64,000 nt of DNA from Cupriavidus necator (GTDB lineage: Bacteria; Pseudomonadota; Gammaproteobacteria; Burkholderiales; Burkholderiaceae): NCBI RefSeq assembly GCF_013141915.1, contig NZ_SROX01000008.1, forward strand, positions 186,001-250,000, given 5' to 3'. Under the pieces are notes generated by a model. It saw only the letters and a program-made list of their open reading frames with translations, searched no databases and was not told the origin of the DNA. Below are positions 1-10,865 of the stretch, piece by piece; position 1 is the stretch's first letter; each line of letters opens with the position of its first letter. The position numbers and the translations under genes are program-made.

Positions 1-9
1 GAGCCAAAG

Positions 10-46
10 TGGCGCCTATCATGCCGCCTTTTGTGGCATAGCGCCA
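10..46. repeat. Imperfect hairpin upstream of ribF
   Basis: The 6-base arms TGGCGC (10-15) and GCGCCA (41-46) enclose a second pair, ATGCC (21-25) and GGCAT (35-39), around a T-rich loop. It lies far upstream of ribF and may belong to the neighbouring gene outside the window. No function can be assigned. Confidence 0.3.
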
Positions 47-131
47 TGGCGGGAGGGCCGGTTGCGGCACAAAAGCCGCAGCGCGGGCGCGAGCCCGGGC
101 CGGCGGCAGCGGCAAGCCGACCCATTCGCCT

Positions 132-137
132 TATAAT
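132..137 (+). promoter_or_regulatory. Likely -10 box of ribF operon
   Basis: A perfect TATAAT lies 34 bases before the GTG chosen for ribF. A start of transcription near 144 would exclude the in-frame ATG at 136, which overlaps this box. No convincing -35 hexamer is visible at the usual distance. There is no FMN-riboswitch-like structure in the short leader. Confidence 0.5.
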
Positions 138-171
138 GCTCGCTTTACCCGAATCCCTTCCCGCCGTCCCC

Positions 172-1170
172 GTGAAAGTCTTCCGCGGCCTGCCCAACGC
201 CGAGAGCCGGGCGCCCTGCGCGCTCACCATCGGCAATTTCGACGGTGTGCATCGCGGCCACCAGTCGCTGCTCGCGCGTGCGCGCGCGGCGGCGGACGCG
301 CGCGGTCTGCCGCTGTGCGTGATGACTTTCGAGCCGCATCCGCGCGAGTTCTTCACGCCTGACAAGGCCCCCACCCGCATCGCACTGCTGCGCGACAAGC
401 TGGAAAGCCTGCGCCGCAACGGCGTGGACCGCGTGGTGGTGGAACATTTCAACGCCCACTTTGCCGGCCAGTCGCCGCAGGAATTCGTCGAGAACGTGCT
501 TTGGCACGGCCTGCATACCCGCTGGCTGCTGGTCGGGGACGATTTCCGCTTCGGCGCCAAACGCGCCGGCGACTTTGCCTACCTGCAGGAAGCCGGGCGC
601 CGCTACGGGTTCGATGTCGAGCAGATGGGCTCGGTGTCCGAGGGCGGCATCCGCATCTCCAGCTCGGCGGTGCGCCAGGCGCTGGCCGAGGGCGACCTCG
701 AGCACGCGCGACGCCTGCTCGGGCACGGCTACGCCATCAGCGGCCACGTGATCCACGGCCGCAAGCTGGGCCGCGACCTCGGCTTCCCGACGCTGAACCT
801 GCGCATTTCGCACAAGCGGCCCGCCGTCAGCGGCATCTTCGTGGTGCAGGTGCACGGCATCGCCGACCAGCCGCTGCCCGGCGTGGCCAGCATCGGCGTG
901 CGGCCGACCATCGAGGACGCCGGCCGGGTGCTGCTGGAAGTTCACCTGTTCGATTTCAATGAAAGCCTGTACGGCAAGCTGGTGCGGGTCGAATTCATGA
1001 AGAAGCTGCGCGACGAGGCGCGCTTCGACTCCCTCGACGAACTCACCGCCGCGATCGCCAAGGACAGCGCCGATGCGCGCGCCTTCTTCGGCCTGACGGC
1101 GCCCGGCGCCGCGGTGGAAGGCATCGGCAGCCGCGATTTCGCCACCTCGGCCACCGACCGAATTAGGTAG
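172..1170 (+). CDS. ribF: Bifunctional riboflavin kinase / FAD synthetase RibF
   Basis: RibF phosphorylates riboflavin to FMN and adenylylates FMN to FAD in the cytoplasm. The N-terminal nucleotidyltransferase domain shows the [12 protein letters not shown] motif near residue 20, and [10 protein letters not shown] closes that domain. The C-terminal riboflavin kinase domain shows [11 protein letters not shown] and later [13 protein letters not shown]. The length of about 332 residues is typical. I chose GTG at 172 because the family begins VKVFRGLP just before the first strand and because the TATAAT at 132-137 overlaps the upstream ATG at 136. No strong Shine-Dalgarno precedes either start. 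It heads a + strand run with ileS, lspA, coaBC and dut, a common Burkholderiales order. Confidence 0.95.
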   Translation: MKVFRGLPNAESRAPCALTIGNFDGVHRGHQSLLARARAAADARGLPLCVMTFEPHPREFFTPDKAPTRIALLRDKLESLRRNGVDRVVVEHFNAHFAGQSPQEFVENVLWHGLHTRWLLVGDDFRFGAKRAGDFAYLQEAGRRYGFDVEQMGSVSEGGIRISSSAVRQALAEGDLEHARRLLGHGYAISGHVIHGRKLGRDLGFPTLNLRISHKRPAVSGIFVVQVHGIADQPLPGVASIGVRPTIEDAGRVLLEVHLFDFNESLYGKLVRVEFMKKLRDEARFDSLDELTAAIAKDSADARAFFGLTAPGAAVEGIGSRDFATSATDRIR

Positions 1171-1289
1171 CGGCCGGCGCCCCGCACCCCGCTGCGCGGG
1201 CCCGGTTCGCACCCCGCCTGCCCCAGTCTTTACGCGCGCCCGCCGCCCAGCGCCGGCCGCGCGCCAACCGAATTGCCCTGAGAATCGAA

Positions 1290-4181
1290 ATGTCTGACGA
1301 CAAACGCGCCAAGCCCGAGAAGAACAAGTATCCCGTCAACCTGCTCGACACGCCCTTCCCGATGCGTGGCGACCTGCCCAAGCGCGAGCCGCAATGGGTC
1401 AAGCAGTGGCAAGACAAGCAGCTCTACAAAAAGATCCGCGCGGCGCGCAAGGGCGCGAAGAAGTTCGTGCTGCACGACGGCCCCCCCTACGCCAACGGCG
1501 ATATCCATATCGGCCACGCCGTCAACAAGGTGCTCAAGGATATGATCATCAAGGCGCGCGGCCTGACCGGGCTGGACGCCGTCTACGTGCCGGGCTGGGA
1601 CTGCCACGGCATGCCGATCGAGATCCAGATCGAAAAGAAGTTCGGCAAGGGCCTGCCGGTGCAGGAAGTCCAGGCCAAGGCACGCGCCTATGCCACCGAG
1701 CAGATCCAGCGGCAGAGGGTGGACTTCGAGCGCCTGGGCGTGCTCGGCGACTGGGACCACCCGTACCTGACCATGAACTACAGCAACGAGGCGGATGAGT
1801 TGCGCGCGCTCGGCAAGATCATGGAAAAGGGCTATGTGTTCCGCGGGCTGAAGCCGGTGAACTGGTGCTTCGACTGCGGCTCGGCGCTGGCCGAGGCCGA
1901 AGTCGAATACAAGGACAAGGTCGACCTGTCGATCGACGTGGGCTTCCCGTTCGCCGAGACCGACAAGCTGGCACACGCGTTCAAGGTGCCGGTCGAGCAG
2001 ATCAACGCCAAGCCCGGCTGGATCGTGATCTGGACCACCACGCCGTGGACCATCCCGAGCAACCAGGCTCTGAACGTGCACCCCGAGGTGGAATACGCGC
2101 TGGTCGATACCCCGCGCGGCCACCTGATCCTGGCTACCGAACGCGTCGAAGAGCAGTTGAAGATCTACGGCCTCCAAGGCGAGGTGGTGGCCACCACCAC
2201 CGGCGCGGCCCTGTCGGAAATCCGCTTCCACCATCCCCTGGCCAGGATGGAGTCGGGTTATGACCGCCTCTCCCCCATCTACCTGGGCGACTACGTCACC
2301 ACCGACACCGGCTCGGGCATCGTGCACTCGGCGCCGGCCTATGGCGTGGAAGACTTCCAGTCGTGCAAGGCGCATGGCATGCCGGATTCGGACATCATCA
2401 GCCCGGTGATGGGCAACGGCGTCTACGCCGCCACGCTGCCGCTGTTTGGCGGACTGTCGATCTGGGACGCCAACCCCAAGATCGTCGAGACACTGCAGGC
2501 CTCGGGCAACCTTTTCAATTCGCACAAGTACACCCACAGCTACATGCACTGCTGGCGCCACAAGACGCCAATCATCTACCGCGCCACCTCGCAGTGGTTC
2601 GCGGGCATGGACGTGGATCCGGCGGAAGAAAACGGCAAGCCCGTTGCCACGCTGCGCGAGACCGCGCTGGCCGGCATCGACGCCACCGAGTTCTACCCGG
2701 CCTGGGGCAAGCAGCGCCTGCACAACATGATCGCCAACCGGCCGGACTGGACGCTGTCGCGCCAGCGCCAGTGGGGCGTGCCGATGGCATTTTTCGTGCA
2801 CAAGGAAACCGGCGCGCTGCATCCGCGCACGCCTGAACTGCTGGAAGCGATCGCCAAGCGCGTCGAGCAACACGGCATCGAAGCCTGGCAGACGCTGGAT
2901 CCGGTCGAGTTGCTGGGCGACGAGGCCAGCCAGTACGAGAAGAACCGCGACACGCTCGACGTCTGGTTCGATTCCGGCACCACGCACTGGACCGTAATCC
3001 GCGGCTCGCACCGCGACGACCTGTACGACCCGAGCGCCGACCAGCCCGACGGCCGCCTGGCCGACCTGTACCTGGAAGGCTCGGACCAGCACCGCGGCTG
3101 GTTCCACTCGTCGCTGCTGACCGCCTCGATGCTATATGGCAAGCCGCCCTACAAGGCGCTGCTGACGCACGGCTTCACCGTCGACGGCGAAGGCCGCAAG
3201 ATGTCCAAGTCGATCGGCAATACCGTGTCGCCGCAGGACATCTCGAACAAGATGGGCGCGGAGATCATCCGCCTGTGGGTGGCGTCGACCGATTACTCCG
3301 GCGAGCTGTCGATCTCGGACGAGATCCTCAAGCGCGTGGTGGAAGGCTATCGCCGCATCCGCAATACGCTGCGCTTCCTGCTGTCCAACCTGTCCGACTA
3401 CGACCATGGCAAGCACGCGCTGCCGGCCGCCGAGTGGCTGGAGATCGACCGCTACGCCGTGGCGCTGACCGCGCAGCTGCAGAAGGAAGTGCTGTCGCAC
3501 TACGACGCATACGAATTCCACCCGGTGGTGGCCAAGCTGCAGACCTTCTGCTCCGAGGACCTGGGCGGCTTCTACCTCGACGTGCTGAAGGACCGCCTGT
3601 ACACCACCGCGCCGGACTCCAAGGCCCGCCGCGCGGCGCAGAACGCGCTGTATCACATCACCCAGGCGATGCTGCACTGGATGGCGCCATTCCTGTCGTT
3701 TACCGCCGAGGAAGCGTGGCAGATCTTTGCCCATGGCACCGCGCACACCGACACTATCTTCACCAGCACCTACTACGCCGTGCCGGAAGTCGACGACGCC
3801 GACGACCTGCTGCAGAAATGGCATACGCTGCGCGAGGTGCGCGCCGAGGTCACCCGGCAGCTGGAAGCGGTGCGCGTGGAAGGCGAGATCGGCTCGTCGC
3901 TGCAGGCGGAGCTGACGATCCAGGCCGGCGGCCCGGTGCTGGACGCCCTGCAAAGCCTTGGCGACGACCTGCGCTTCGTGCTGCTGACCTCGTCGGCCAA
4001 GGTCGCGCCCGCGCCCGAGGCCGGCGACCTGCTGGTCACGGTGACGCCGTCGGCGCATGCCAAGTGCGAGCGCTGCTGGCACTACCGCGCCGACGTCGGC
4101 CACAACCCCGACCATCCCACTCTCTGCGGCCGCTGCAACAGCAACCTGTTCGGCGCCGGCGAACACAGGAGCCATGCCTGA
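1290..4181 (+). CDS. ileS: Isoleucyl-tRNA synthetase
   Basis: This class Ia synthetase charges tRNA-Ile. HIGH is at residues 73-76 ([11 protein letters not shown]) and KMSKS near residues 637-641 ([10 protein letters not shown]). The editing (CP1) domain lies between them, with [18 protein letters not shown] zinc-ribbon-like C-terminus has the pattern CERCWHY...CGRCNSN, as in the bacterial ileS1 type. At 963 residues it is full length. The ATG at 1290 is the first Met of the conserved domain. The stop codon TGA overlaps the lspA ATG by one base, so the two genes are probably translationally coupled. Confidence 0.98.
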   Translation: MSDDKRAKPEKNKYPVNLLDTPFPMRGDLPKREPQWVKQWQDKQLYKKIRAARKGAKKFVLHDGPPYANGDIHIGHAVNKVLKDMIIKARGLTGLDAVYVPGWDCHGMPIEIQIEKKFGKGLPVQEVQAKARAYATEQIQRQRVDFERLGVLGDWDHPYLTMNYSNEADELRALGKIMEKGYVFRGLKPVNWCFDCGSALAEAEVEYKDKVDLSIDVGFPFAETDKLAHAFKVPVEQINAKPGWIVIWTTTPWTIPSNQALNVHPEVEYALVDTPRGHLILATERVEEQLKIYGLQGEVVATTTGAALSEIRFHHPLARMESGYDRLSPIYLGDYVTTDTGSGIVHSAPAYGVEDFQSCKAHGMPDSDIISPVMGNGVYAATLPLFGGLSIWDANPKIVETLQASGNLFNSHKYTHSYMHCWRHKTPIIYRATSQWFAGMDVDPAEENGKPVATLRETALAGIDATEFYPAWGKQRLHNMIANRPDWTLSRQRQWGVPMAFFVHKETGALHPRTPELLEAIAKRVEQHGIEAWQTLDPVELLGDEASQYEKNRDTLDVWFDSGTTHWTVIRGSHRDDLYDPSADQPDGRLADLYLEGSDQHRGWFHSSLLTASMLYGKPPYKALLTHGFTVDGEGRKMSKSIGNTVSPQDISNKMGAEIIRLWVASTDYSGELSISDEILKRVVEGYRRIRNTLRFLLSNLSDYDHGKHALPAAEWLEIDRYAVALTAQLQKEVLSHYDAYEFHPVVAKLQTFCSEDLGGFYLDVLKDRLYTTAPDSKARRAAQNALYHITQAMLHWMAPFLSFTAEEAWQIFAHGTAHTDTIFTSTYYAVPEVDDADDLLQKWHTLREVRAEVTRQLEAVRVEGEIGSSLQAELTIQAGGPVLDALQSLGDDLRFVLLTSSAKVAPAPEAGDLLVTVTPSAHAKCERCWHYRADVGHNPDHPTLCGRCNSNLFGAGEHRSHA

Positions 4182-4711
4182 TGGCATCGACCACGTCCCG
4201 TTCGGCGCGCCCGGCGCGCCGCAACAACAAGGCCGCCCGCAGCACCACACCGCTGCTGTGGATGGCCTTTGCGCTGCTGGTGGTGCTGCTCGACCAGTTC
4301 TTCAAGATCGTGATCGTGCGCAGCTTCAGCTACGGCGAATCGCGCCCGGTGACCGGCTTCTTCAACCTGGTGCTGGTCTACAACAAGGGCGCGGCATTCA
4401 GCTTCCTGGCCGATGCCGGCGGCTGGCAGCGCTGGTTCTTCACCGGGCTGGGCGTGGTGGTGGGCGCGTTTATCGTCTGGCTGCTGTACCGCCATACCGG
4501 CCAGCGGCTGTTCTGCTTCGCCGTGTCGCTGATCCTGGGCGGCGCGGTGGGCAACGTGATCGACCGCGTGGTTTACGGCCACGTGATCGATTTCCTGGAT
4601 TTCTATGTGCGCAATTACCATTGGCCGGCTTTCAACGTGGCCGACTGCGCCATCACGGTCGGCGCGGTGCTGCTGATCGTGGATGAGCTGCGGCGGGTGC
4701 GCAAGCACTGA
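4181..4711 (+). CDS. lspA: Lipoprotein signal peptidase (signal peptidase II)
   Basis: LspA is an inner-membrane aspartyl protease that removes signal peptides from diacylglyceryl-modified prolipoproteins. Four hydrophobic segments are visible after a basic N-terminus ([16 protein letters not shown]). The two catalytic Asp motifs are present: [18 protein letters not shown] and [11 protein letters not shown]. Its ATG overlaps the ileS stop by one base (TGATG), with ACAGGAG as a ribosome binding site inside the end of ileS. At 176 residues the length is normal. The ileS-lspA pairing is widespread in proteobacteria. Confidence 0.96.
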   Translation: MASTTSRSARPARRNNKAARSTTPLLWMAFALLVVLLDQFFKIVIVRSFSYGESRPVTGFFNLVLVYNKGAAFSFLADAGGWQRWFFTGLGVVVGAFIVWLLYRHTGQRLFCFAVSLILGGAVGNVIDRVVYGHVIDFLDFYVRNYHWPAFNVADCAITVGAVLLIVDELRRVRKH

Positions 4712-4760
4712 GCGGCGCGCCGGTATCCCTTCCTTTCCCTCCCCAGCCAGGTTCCTCACC

Positions 4761-5963
4761 ATGGATTTGCGCGGCAAGCACATCGTTCTCGGCCTGACCG
4801 GCGGCATCGCCTGCTACAAGTCGGCCGAGCTGGTCCGGCTGCTGACCAAGGCCGGCGCCACCGTGCAGGTGGCGATGACCGAGGCGGCGACGCACTTCAT
4901 TACGCCGGTGACGATGCAGGCGCTGTCCGGCCGGCCGGTCTTCACGTCGCAGTGGGATGCCCGCATCGACAACAACATGGCGCATATCGACCTCTCGCGC
5001 GAGGCCGACGCCATCGTCATCGCTCCCGCCTCGACCGACTTTATGGCGCGCCTGGCCAACGGCCTGTGCGACGACCTGCTAAGCACGCTGTGCGTCGCGC
5101 GCGACTGCCCGCTGCTGGTGGCGCCGGCGATGAACCGGCAAATGTGGGCCGCCCCCGCCACCCAGCGTAACGCCGCGCAACTGCGCGCCGACGGCGTGGT
5201 GATCCTGGGCCCCGGCAGCGGCGACCAGGCCTGCGGCGAAGTCGGCGACGGCCGCATGCTGGAGCCCGAGGAGCTGCTCGACGACATCATCGCCTTCTTC
5301 CAGCCCAAGCCGCTTCAAGGCAAGCGCATGCTGATCACCGCCGGCCCGACCTTCGAGGCGATCGACCCGGTGCGCGGCATCACCAACTTGTCCTCAGGCA
5401 AGATGGGCTTCTCGATCGCGCGCGCCGCGCGCGAAGCGGGGGCCGAAGTACTGCTGGTGGTCGGCCCTACCGGCCTGCCAACCCCGCGCGGCGTGATGCG
5501 CACCGACGTGCGCAGTGCACAACAGATGCACGACGCGGTGATGGCACAGCTGGCCGGTGTGGATGTCTTTGTCGCCGTGGCCGCGGTGGCGGACTGGCGC
5601 CCTGCCGAGGTCGCGCAGCAGAAGCTGAAGAAGGCCAACGATACCGATACGCCGACACTGCAGTTCGTGCAGAACCCTGACATCCTGGCCGCGGTCGCGG
5701 CCCGCACCAATGCGCCCTACTGCGTCGGCTTTGCCGCCGAAAGCGAGAACCTGGAGCAGTACGGCGAGCAGAAGCGCCAGCGCAAGGGCGTGCCGCTGCT
5801 GGTGGGCAATATCGGCCACCACACGTTCGGGCTGGATGACAACGAGATCGTGCTGTTCGACGCCGCCGGCATGACGCGGCTGCCGCGCGCCGACAAGCTG
5901 TCGCTGGCACGGCAGTTGGTGGCGGCCATCGGCCAGCGCCTGCCCGGGCCCGCGCGCCCCTGA
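4761..5963 (+). CDS. coaBC: Phosphopantothenoylcysteine decarboxylase / synthetase CoaBC
   Basis: This bifunctional enzyme joins cysteine to 4'-phosphopantothenate and decarboxylates the product, two steps of coenzyme A synthesis. The N-terminal FMN-binding CoaC half shows GGIACYKS, the His in ATHFITPV and the PAMNRQMW motif. GDQACGEVGDGRM carries the active-site flap cysteine. The C-terminal CoaB half begins near KRMLITAGPTFEAIDPVRGITN and contains KLKK. At 400 residues the length is typical. The ATG at 4761 starts directly before the first beta strand (MDLRGKHIVLGLTGG). panB, another gene of the CoA pathway, lies at 40.1 kb. Confidence 0.97.
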   Translation: MDLRGKHIVLGLTGGIACYKSAELVRLLTKAGATVQVAMTEAATHFITPVTMQALSGRPVFTSQWDARIDNNMAHIDLSREADAIVIAPASTDFMARLANGLCDDLLSTLCVARDCPLLVAPAMNRQMWAAPATQRNAAQLRADGVVILGPGSGDQACGEVGDGRMLEPEELLDDIIAFFQPKPLQGKRMLITAGPTFEAIDPVRGITNLSSGKMGFSIARAAREAGAEVLLVVGPTGLPTPRGVMRTDVRSAQQMHDAVMAQLAGVDVFVAVAAVADWRPAEVAQQKLKKANDTDTPTLQFVQNPDILAAVAARTNAPYCVGFAAESENLEQYGEQKRQRKGVPLLVGNIGHHTFGLDDNEIVLFDAAGMTRLPRADKLSLARQLVAAIGQRLPGPARP

Positions 5964-5993
5964 TTGTTGAAACCAATTCTCCCGATACCGCTT

Positions 5994-6494
5994 ATGACCC
6001 AGCCTCTGAACCCGACCGTCGAAATCAAGGTCCTCGATGCCCGCCTGAACGAATGGGGCTTGCCCGCCTACCAGAGCGAGATGGCTGCCGCGATCGACCT
6101 GCACGCCTGCGTCGACGCGCCCGTCGCGATCGCGCCGGGAACGGCCGCGCAGCTGGTGCCCGCCGGCATCGCCGTGCACATGGGCAATCCGTACATGGCC
6201 GCGACCATCGTGCCGCGCTCCGGACTGGGCCACAAGAAGGGCCTGGTGCTGGGCAATTCCATCGGTGTCATCGATGCCGACTACCAGGGCCAGATCATGG
6301 TCAGCGTCTGGAACCGCAACGCACCGGGCACCGAGCCGATCGTGATCCAGCCGGGCGAGCGCATTGCGCAGATGATGTTCGTGCCGGTGCTGCGGCCGGT
6401 ATTCTCGACGGTTGAAGCATTCAGCCAGGACAGCGAACGCGGCGCGGGCGGCTTTGGCTCGACCGGCGTGCATCACGCCAAGGCCAGCGCCTGA
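5994..6494 (+). CDS. dut: dUTP diphosphatase
   Basis: The enzyme hydrolyses dUTP to dUMP, keeping uracil out of DNA and supplying thymidylate synthesis. Trimeric dUTPase motifs are present in order: AAAIDLHA (I), PRSGLGHKKGLVLGN (II), GVIDADYQG (III), PGERIAQMMF (IV) and RGAGGFGSTG (V). I chose ATG at 5994 rather than the TTG at 5964 because the family begins a few residues before VEIKVLD. At 166 residues it is slightly longer than the E. coli protein. It ends the ribF-to-dut run and is followed by a strong hairpin. The pairing with coaBC matches the classic dfp-dut arrangement. Confidence 0.96.
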   Translation: MTQPLNPTVEIKVLDARLNEWGLPAYQSEMAAAIDLHACVDAPVAIAPGTAAQLVPAGIAVHMGNPYMAATIVPRSGLGHKKGLVLGNSIGVIDADYQGQIMVSVWNRNAPGTEPIVIQPGERIAQMMFVPVLRPVFSTVEAFSQDSERGAGGFGSTGVHHAKASA

Positions 6495-6519
6495 TCGGCT
6501 GTCTGCCTCGGCATCAAGC

Positions 6520-6543
6520 ACTGGCGCCCCGCGGGGCGCCAGT
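6520..6543. terminator. Bidirectional hairpin between dut and convergent VOC gene
   Basis: A perfect inverted repeat ACTGGCGCCCCG/CGGGGCGCCAGT is followed by TTTGCATTT on the + strand. It sits between the ends of dut and the convergent gene that stops at 6551, so it can serve both directions. Confidence 0.7.
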
Positions 6544-6550
6544 TTGCATT

Positions 6551-7399
6551 TCAGCCCCGCTGCTCGAACAGCAAGGCCACGCCGCTGGCGGCATCGGCCG
6601 GCACCAGCGTCTCGCGGGGGCCCAGGTCGTAGCTCGGCACACCCTGCTCGCGCCAGCCGGCGCGCGCCGCCGCCAGGTCATCGGTGCGCAGCCGGATCGC
6701 CGCATAGCCCGGACCTTCGCGTCGGATATGCGCGGTGCCGGTAGCCGACGCCAGCGCCTGCGGCGTGCTGAGGACCAGCGTGGCATCGTCCAGCGCCAGG
6801 CTGCTGACATGTTCGCTCAACTGCGTCAGTTCGCCGCCGGTCAATTCCGCATAGGCGCGCGCGGCGGCGTCGACCAGGGCCGGGGCCACCACCAGGAACA
6901 TGGTTGCAATGCTCTGCGCGCCGTTGGCATGGCGCGTCCATTCGGGTCGCCACAGCAGCTCCGGGGTGCGGTGTTCGCAGACGAAGTAGCGCGCGCCCGG
7001 GGCGTCGTCGAGCGCGGTCACGCGGAATGTGGCCGGATGCTCGCTGCCATCGTCCAGGCGCACCGGGCGCGAAAACTCGATCGGGTCCGAGGTATGCCAG
7101 CCGGCCGCGCGCAACCGCGCCGCGGTGGCAAAGGCATCGGCGCTCTTGCACGACATCGCCGCACAGCCGCCGCCGCGCGCCTGGGTGTCCCAGTAATACT
7201 GCCGGCTGGGATTGGGCGCGGTCACGTGCAACAACTCGAGGTAGTCCCGCTGCAGCATGATGCAGTGGTTCTGCGAGCCCAGCGTGTGGTAGCCACGCGG
7301 CGTCAGTGTAAAGCCGAGCCGCTGCCAGGCCTGCGCCCCGGCATCGAGGTCGGGGCACACCACCACGGCGTGGTCGAACATTTCTGCTTGCGTTGCCAT
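6551..7399 (-). CDS. Glyoxalase/VOC-superfamily protein, function unknown
   Basis: The protein has about 282 residues and resembles the glyoxalase-like (VOC) fold. The N-terminal module runs from FDHAVVVCPDLDAGAQAWQRLGF through HTLGSQNHCIML to DYLELLHV. A second, weaker module follows and ends RTDDLAAARAGWREQGVP...GVALLFEQ. His and Glu residues fitting metal sites are visible (the His of QNHCIML, the Glu of YLELL), but the substrate cannot be named. I chose ATG at 7399 because a G6 run lies at proper spacing, while the ATG at 7405 abuts it. It lies 44 bases downstream of a TctC-type binding protein gene and is probably co-transcribed with it. Confidence 0.75.
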   Translation of the reverse strand: MATQAEMFDHAVVVCPDLDAGAQAWQRLGFTLTPRGYHTLGSQNHCIMLQRDYLELLHVTAPNPSRQYYWDTQARGGGCAAMSCKSADAFATAARLRAAGWHTSDPIEFSRPVRLDDGSEHPATFRVTALDDAPGARYFVCEHRTPELLWRPEWTRHANGAQSIATMFLVVAPALVDAAARAYAELTGGELTQLSEHVSSLALDDATLVLSTPQALASATGTAHIRREGPGYAAIRLRTDDLAAARAGWREQGVPSYDLGPRETLVPADAASGVALLFEQRG

Positions 7400-7443
7400 T
7401 GGCATCCCCCCGGTACCACGGCGCGCGGCGGCGCCGGACTGGC

Positions 7444-8451
7444 TCATTCGAACTGGATATTGGCCTTGCGCGCCACCGCCTGCCATTTGTCATGCTCGCG
7501 GCGCACCAGGTTGCCGAGTTCGGCGGGGCTGCCGCCGACGATTTCGAAGCCTTGCGCGGCCAGCGCCTCGACCACGCGCGGCTGGCGCAGCGATTCGACC
7601 AGCGCGTCATGGATGCGCGCAACCGTCGCCGCCGGCAGGTCGGCCGGACCGAACACGCCGATCCACGAATACGCCTCGAAACCCTTGATGCCCTGCTCGG
7701 CCACCGTGGGCACCTGCGGCAGCTGGCGCAGGCGGCTGGTGCCGGTCACGCCCAGCACCTTGATCGTGCGCGCGGCCACGTGCGCCTGCACCGCGGCGTA
7801 GCTGCTGAAGAAGATATCGACCTCATTGGACAGCACTGCCTGCACAGCCGGACCGCCGCCCTTGTAGGGCACGTGCAGCATATGCACGCCGGCCTCGGTG
7901 GCCAGCGCCTCGGCCGCGAGCTGGTTCAGGCTGCCAATGCCCGACGACGCAAAACGCACGCCGTCGTGCCTCGCCTTGGCCAGCACCACCAGCTCACGCA
8001 GGTTCGACGCCGGCAGCGCCGGGTTGGCCGCGATCACCAGCGGAAAGCGCACCAGCTGCGAGATTGGCGTGAAATCGCGGAAGGTGTCGTAGGGCAGCTG
8101 CTTGTAGGCAAACGGGTTGATCGCATGCGTGTCGAACGCCATCAGCAGCGTATTGCCGTCGGGTCGGGCGCGCGCCACGCTGCTCGAGGCGATCAGCCCG
8201 CCGGCGCCGGGCTTGTTGTCCACCACCACGGTCTGCCCCAACGCCGCCTTCAGTGCGGGCTGCAGCTGGCGCGCGACAATGTCAACGCTGCCACCCGGCG
8301 GGAACGGCAGCACCAGCGCGATCGGGCGATTGCCCGCCGCGCCATCGGCGGCACCCGCGGCGGCGGCATGGAGCAGCGGGCCCGGCAAGGCGCCCAACGG
8401 CAGGATCTTGAGCAGCAGGCGGCGGCGCCGCGTGCGTTCGGCAGAGGACAT
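7444..8451 (-). CDS. Tripartite tricarboxylate transporter substrate-binding protein (TctC/Bug family)
   Basis: This is a periplasmic solute-binding protein of the Bug family, which is greatly expanded in Burkholderiales. The N-terminus has an Arg-rich stretch (RTRRRRLLLK) followed by a hydrophobic, Ala-rich segment resembling a signal peptide, possibly Tat-like. The mature part shows family hallmarks: LVLPFPPGGSVDIVAR, VVVDNKPGAGG, MAFDTHAINP and a C-terminal VVEALAAQGFEIVGGSPAELG. No tctA or tctB membrane genes lie nearby, so it is an orphan receptor, as is usual for this family. The ligand is unknown, though the downstream VOC enzyme may act on it. Confidence 0.85.
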   Translation of the reverse strand: MSSAERTRRRRLLLKILPLGALPGPLLHAAAAGAADGAAGNRPIALVLPFPPGGSVDIVARQLQPALKAALGQTVVVDNKPGAGGLIASSSVARARPDGNTLLMAFDTHAINPFAYKQLPYDTFRDFTPISQLVRFPLVIAANPALPASNLRELVVLAKARHDGVRFASSGIGSLNQLAAEALATEAGVHMLHVPYKGGGPAVQAVLSNEVDIFFSSYAAVQAHVAARTIKVLGVTGTSRLRQLPQVPTVAEQGIKGFEAYSWIGVFGPADLPAATVARIHDALVESLRQPRVVEALAAQGFEIVGGSPAELGNLVRREHDKWQAVARKANIQFE

Positions 8452-8495
8452 CAGGGTTTTCAGGTGAGGCGTTCAGGCGGCCGGGACAAAAGAAA

Positions 8496-8519
8496 CAGGG
8501 CGGCCGTCCGGCCGCCCTG
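8496..8519 (-). terminator. Rho-independent terminator downstream of clpA
   Basis: A CAGGGCGGCC stem with its complement is followed on the minus strand by TTTCTTTTG. It lies past the end of clpA (8571). A second, weaker inverted repeat, GATGATCG (8530-8537) with CGATCATC (8561-8568), lies between the hairpin and the clpA stop. Confidence 0.7.
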
Positions 8520-8570
8520 CTATTTTGCCCGATGATCGACCCCGTTGCAGGCAACGCGGCCGATCATCGC

Positions 8571-10865
8571 TCAGGCTTCTGCGCGCTGTTCTTCGGGGGC
8601 CTCGGGCGGTTCGGGCTCGATCTCGGAGAAATCGAGCTTGATCTGGTCTTGTTCGTCCAGATCGACCACCACCTTGCCGCCGGAGACCAGGCGGCCGAAC
8701 AGCAGCTCGTCGGCCAGCGCCTTGCGGATCAAGTCCTGGATCAGACGCTGCATCGGACGCGCCCCCATCAGCGGATCGAAGCCCTTGTGCGCCAGGAACT
8801 TGCGCAGCTTCTCGCTGAAGCTGGCTTCCACCTTCTTCTCGTGCAGTTGCTCTTCGAGCTGCATCAGGAACTTGTCGACCACGCGCAGGATGATTTCCTC
8901 GTCGAGCGAGCGGAAGCTGATGGTGGCATCCAGCCGGTTGCGGAACTCCGGCGTGAACATGCGCTTGATGTCAGCCATCTCGTCGCCCTGCTCGCGTGAG
9001 CTGGTGAAGCCGATGGTGGCGCGGTTCATGGTCTCCGCTCCCGCATTGGTGGTCATGATGATGATCACGTTGCGGAAGTCGGCGCGCCGGCCGTTGTTGT
9101 CGGTCAGCGAACCATGGTCCATCACCTGCAGCAGGATATTGAAGATATCCGGATGCGCTTTCTCGATTTCATCCAGCAGCAGCACGCAGTGCGGCTTCTT
9201 GGTGACAGCCTCGGTCAGCAGGCCGCCCTGGTCAAAGCCGACGTATCCCGGCGGCGCGCCGATCAGGCGGCTCACCGCGTGGCGTTCCATGTATTCCGAC
9301 ATGTCGAAGCGCAGCAGCTCGATGCCCATGATGAAGGCCAGCTGCTTGGCGACCTCGGTCTTGCCCACGCCGGTGGGGCCCGAGAACAGGAACGAGCCGA
9401 TCGGCTTGTCGGTCTTGCCGAGGCCCGCGCGCGACATCTTGATCGCCGAGGCCAGCGCCTCGATTGCCGGGTCCTGGCCGAACACCACCGACTTCAGGTC
9501 GCGTTCCAGCGTCTGCAGCTTGCTGCGGTCGTCCTGGTTGACGCTCTGCGGCGGAATGCGCGCGATGCGCGAGACGATGTCCTCGATCTCGCCCTTGCCG
9601 ATGGTCTTCTTCTGCTTGGACTTCGGCAGGATGCGCTGCGCCGCGCCGGCTTCGTCGATCACGTCGATCGCCTTGTCCGGCAGGTGGCGGTCGGTGATGA
9701 AGCGCGCGGACAGCTCGGCCGCGGCGGTCAGCGCCGACGATGCGTACTTGACGCCGTGGTGCTCCTCGAAGCGCGACTTCAGCCCGCGCAGGATCTGCAC
9801 GGTCTGGTCCACCGACGGCTCGACCACGTCGATCTTCTGGAAGCGCCGCGACAGCGCCGCGTCCTTCTCGAAGATGCCGCGGTATTCCGTGAAGGTGGTC
9901 GCGCCGATGCACTTGAGCTGGCCCGACGACAACGCCGGCTTGAGCAGGTTGCTGGCGTCCAGCGTCCCGCCCGAGGCGGCGCCCGCGCCGATCAGCGTGT
10001 GGATCTCGTCGATGAACAGGATCGCGTTCGGATTGTCCTTGAGCGACTTCAACACGCCCTTCAGGCGCTGCTCGAAATCACCGCGGTACTTGGTGCCGGC
10101 CAGCAGCGCGCCCATGTCGAGCGAGTAGACGGTGGCCTTTTCCAGGATGTCCGGGACTTCGTTCTTGGTGATGCGCCAGGCCAGGCCCTCGGCGATGGCG
10201 GTCTTGCCGACGCCGGCTTCGCCCACCAGCAGCGGGTTGTTCTTGCGCCGGCGGCACAGCACCTGGACCACGCGCTCGACTTCGCTCTCGCGGCCGATCA
10301 GCGGATCGATCTTGCCGGCCTTGGCCAGCGTGTTCAGGTTCTGCGTGTATTGCTCGAGCGGGCTTTCCTTGCCATCGCCGCCCTCGCCCTCGCCGGCCGC
10401 ATCGCCATGCTTGGCGGGCTCGGACTGGTCCTTGCGGATGCCGTGGCTGATGAAATTGACCACGTCCAGGCGCGTCACGCCCTGCTGCTGCAGGTAATAA
10501 ACGGCGTGCGAATCCTTCTCGCCGAAAATCGCGACCAGCACGTTGGCACCGGTGACTTCCTTCTTGCCGTTGGAAGTCGACTGGACGTGCATGATGGCGC
10601 GCTGGATCACGCGCTGGAAACCCAGTGTGGGCTGGGTATCGACCTCGTCGGTACCCGGCACCACCGGCGTGTTGTCCGCGATGAAGTTCTTAAGGCTGGT
10701 GCGCAGGTCCTCAATATTGGCCGCGCAGGCGCGCAAGACTTCAGCTGCCGTGGGATTGTCGAGCAATGCCAGCAGCAGATGCTCCACGGTAATGAACTCG
10801 TGGCGTGCCTGCCTGGCTTCGACAAAAGCCATATGCAGGCTCACTTCCAATTCTTGCGCAATCAT
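8571..10865 (-). CDS. clpA: ATP-dependent Clp protease ATP-binding subunit ClpA
   Basis: ClpA is a hexameric AAA+ unfoldase that feeds substrates to ClpP and receives N-degron substrates from ClpS. The N domain ([31 protein letters not shown]) is followed by two AAA+ modules with Walker A motifs [13 protein letters not shown] and [13 protein letters not shown] and Walker B motifs LFIDEIH and [20 protein letters not shown] carries the IGF-type ClpP-docking loop. At 764 residues it is full length. I placed the start at 10865, where the ATG overlaps the clpS stop in ATGA, indicating translational coupling. An acidic tail rich in Glu and Pro ends the protein. Confidence 0.98.
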   Translation of the reverse strand: MIAQELEVSLHMAFVEARQARHEFITVEHLLLALLDNPTAAEVLRACAANIEDLRTSLKNFIADNTPVVPGTDEVDTQPTLGFQRVIQRAIMHVQSTSNGKKEVTGANVLVAIFGEKDSHAVYYLQQQGVTRLDVVNFISHGIRKDQSEPAKHGDAAGEGEGGDGKESPLEQYTQNLNTLAKAGKIDPLIGRESEVERVVQVLCRRRKNNPLLVGEAGVGKTAIAEGLAWRITKNEVPDILEKATVYSLDMGALLAGTKYRGDFEQRLKGVLKSLKDNPNAILFIDEIHTLIGAGAASGGTLDASNLLKPALSSGQLKCIGATTFTEYRGIFEKDAALSRRFQKIDVVEPSVDQTVQILRGLKSRFEEHHGVKYASSALTAAAELSARFITDRHLPDKAIDVIDEAGAAQRILPKSKQKKTIGKGEIEDIVSRIARIPPQSVNQDDRSKLQTLERDLKSVVFGQDPAIEALASAIKMSRAGLGKTDKPIGSFLFSGPTGVGKTEVAKQLAFIMGIELLRFDMSEYMERHAVSRLIGAPPGYVGFDQGGLLTEAVTKKPHCVLLLDEIEKAHPDIFNILLQVMDHGSLTDNNGRRADFRNVIIIMTTNAGAETMNRATIGFTSSREQGDEMADIKRMFTPEFRNRLDATISFRSLDEEIILRVVDKFLMQLEEQLHEKKVEASFSEKLRKFLAHKGFDPLMGARPMQRLIQDLIRKALADELLFGRLVSGGKVVVDLDEQDQIKLDFSEIEPEPPEAPEEQRAEA

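Noticed and set aside
131..171. FMN riboswitch before ribF
   Set aside because: The leader after the -10 box is only about 28 bases, too short for an RFN element, and lacks its conserved sequences.
1230..3107. Open frame of about 625 codons on the minus strand opposite ileS
   Set aside because: It is the mirror of a strongly conserved gene in GC-rich DNA, is rich in Val, Ala, Arg and His without any domain, and has no ribosome site.
8545..10128. Long + strand open frame opposite clpA
   Set aside because: Ser/Arg-rich composition mirrors ClpA codons; no motif or start signal.
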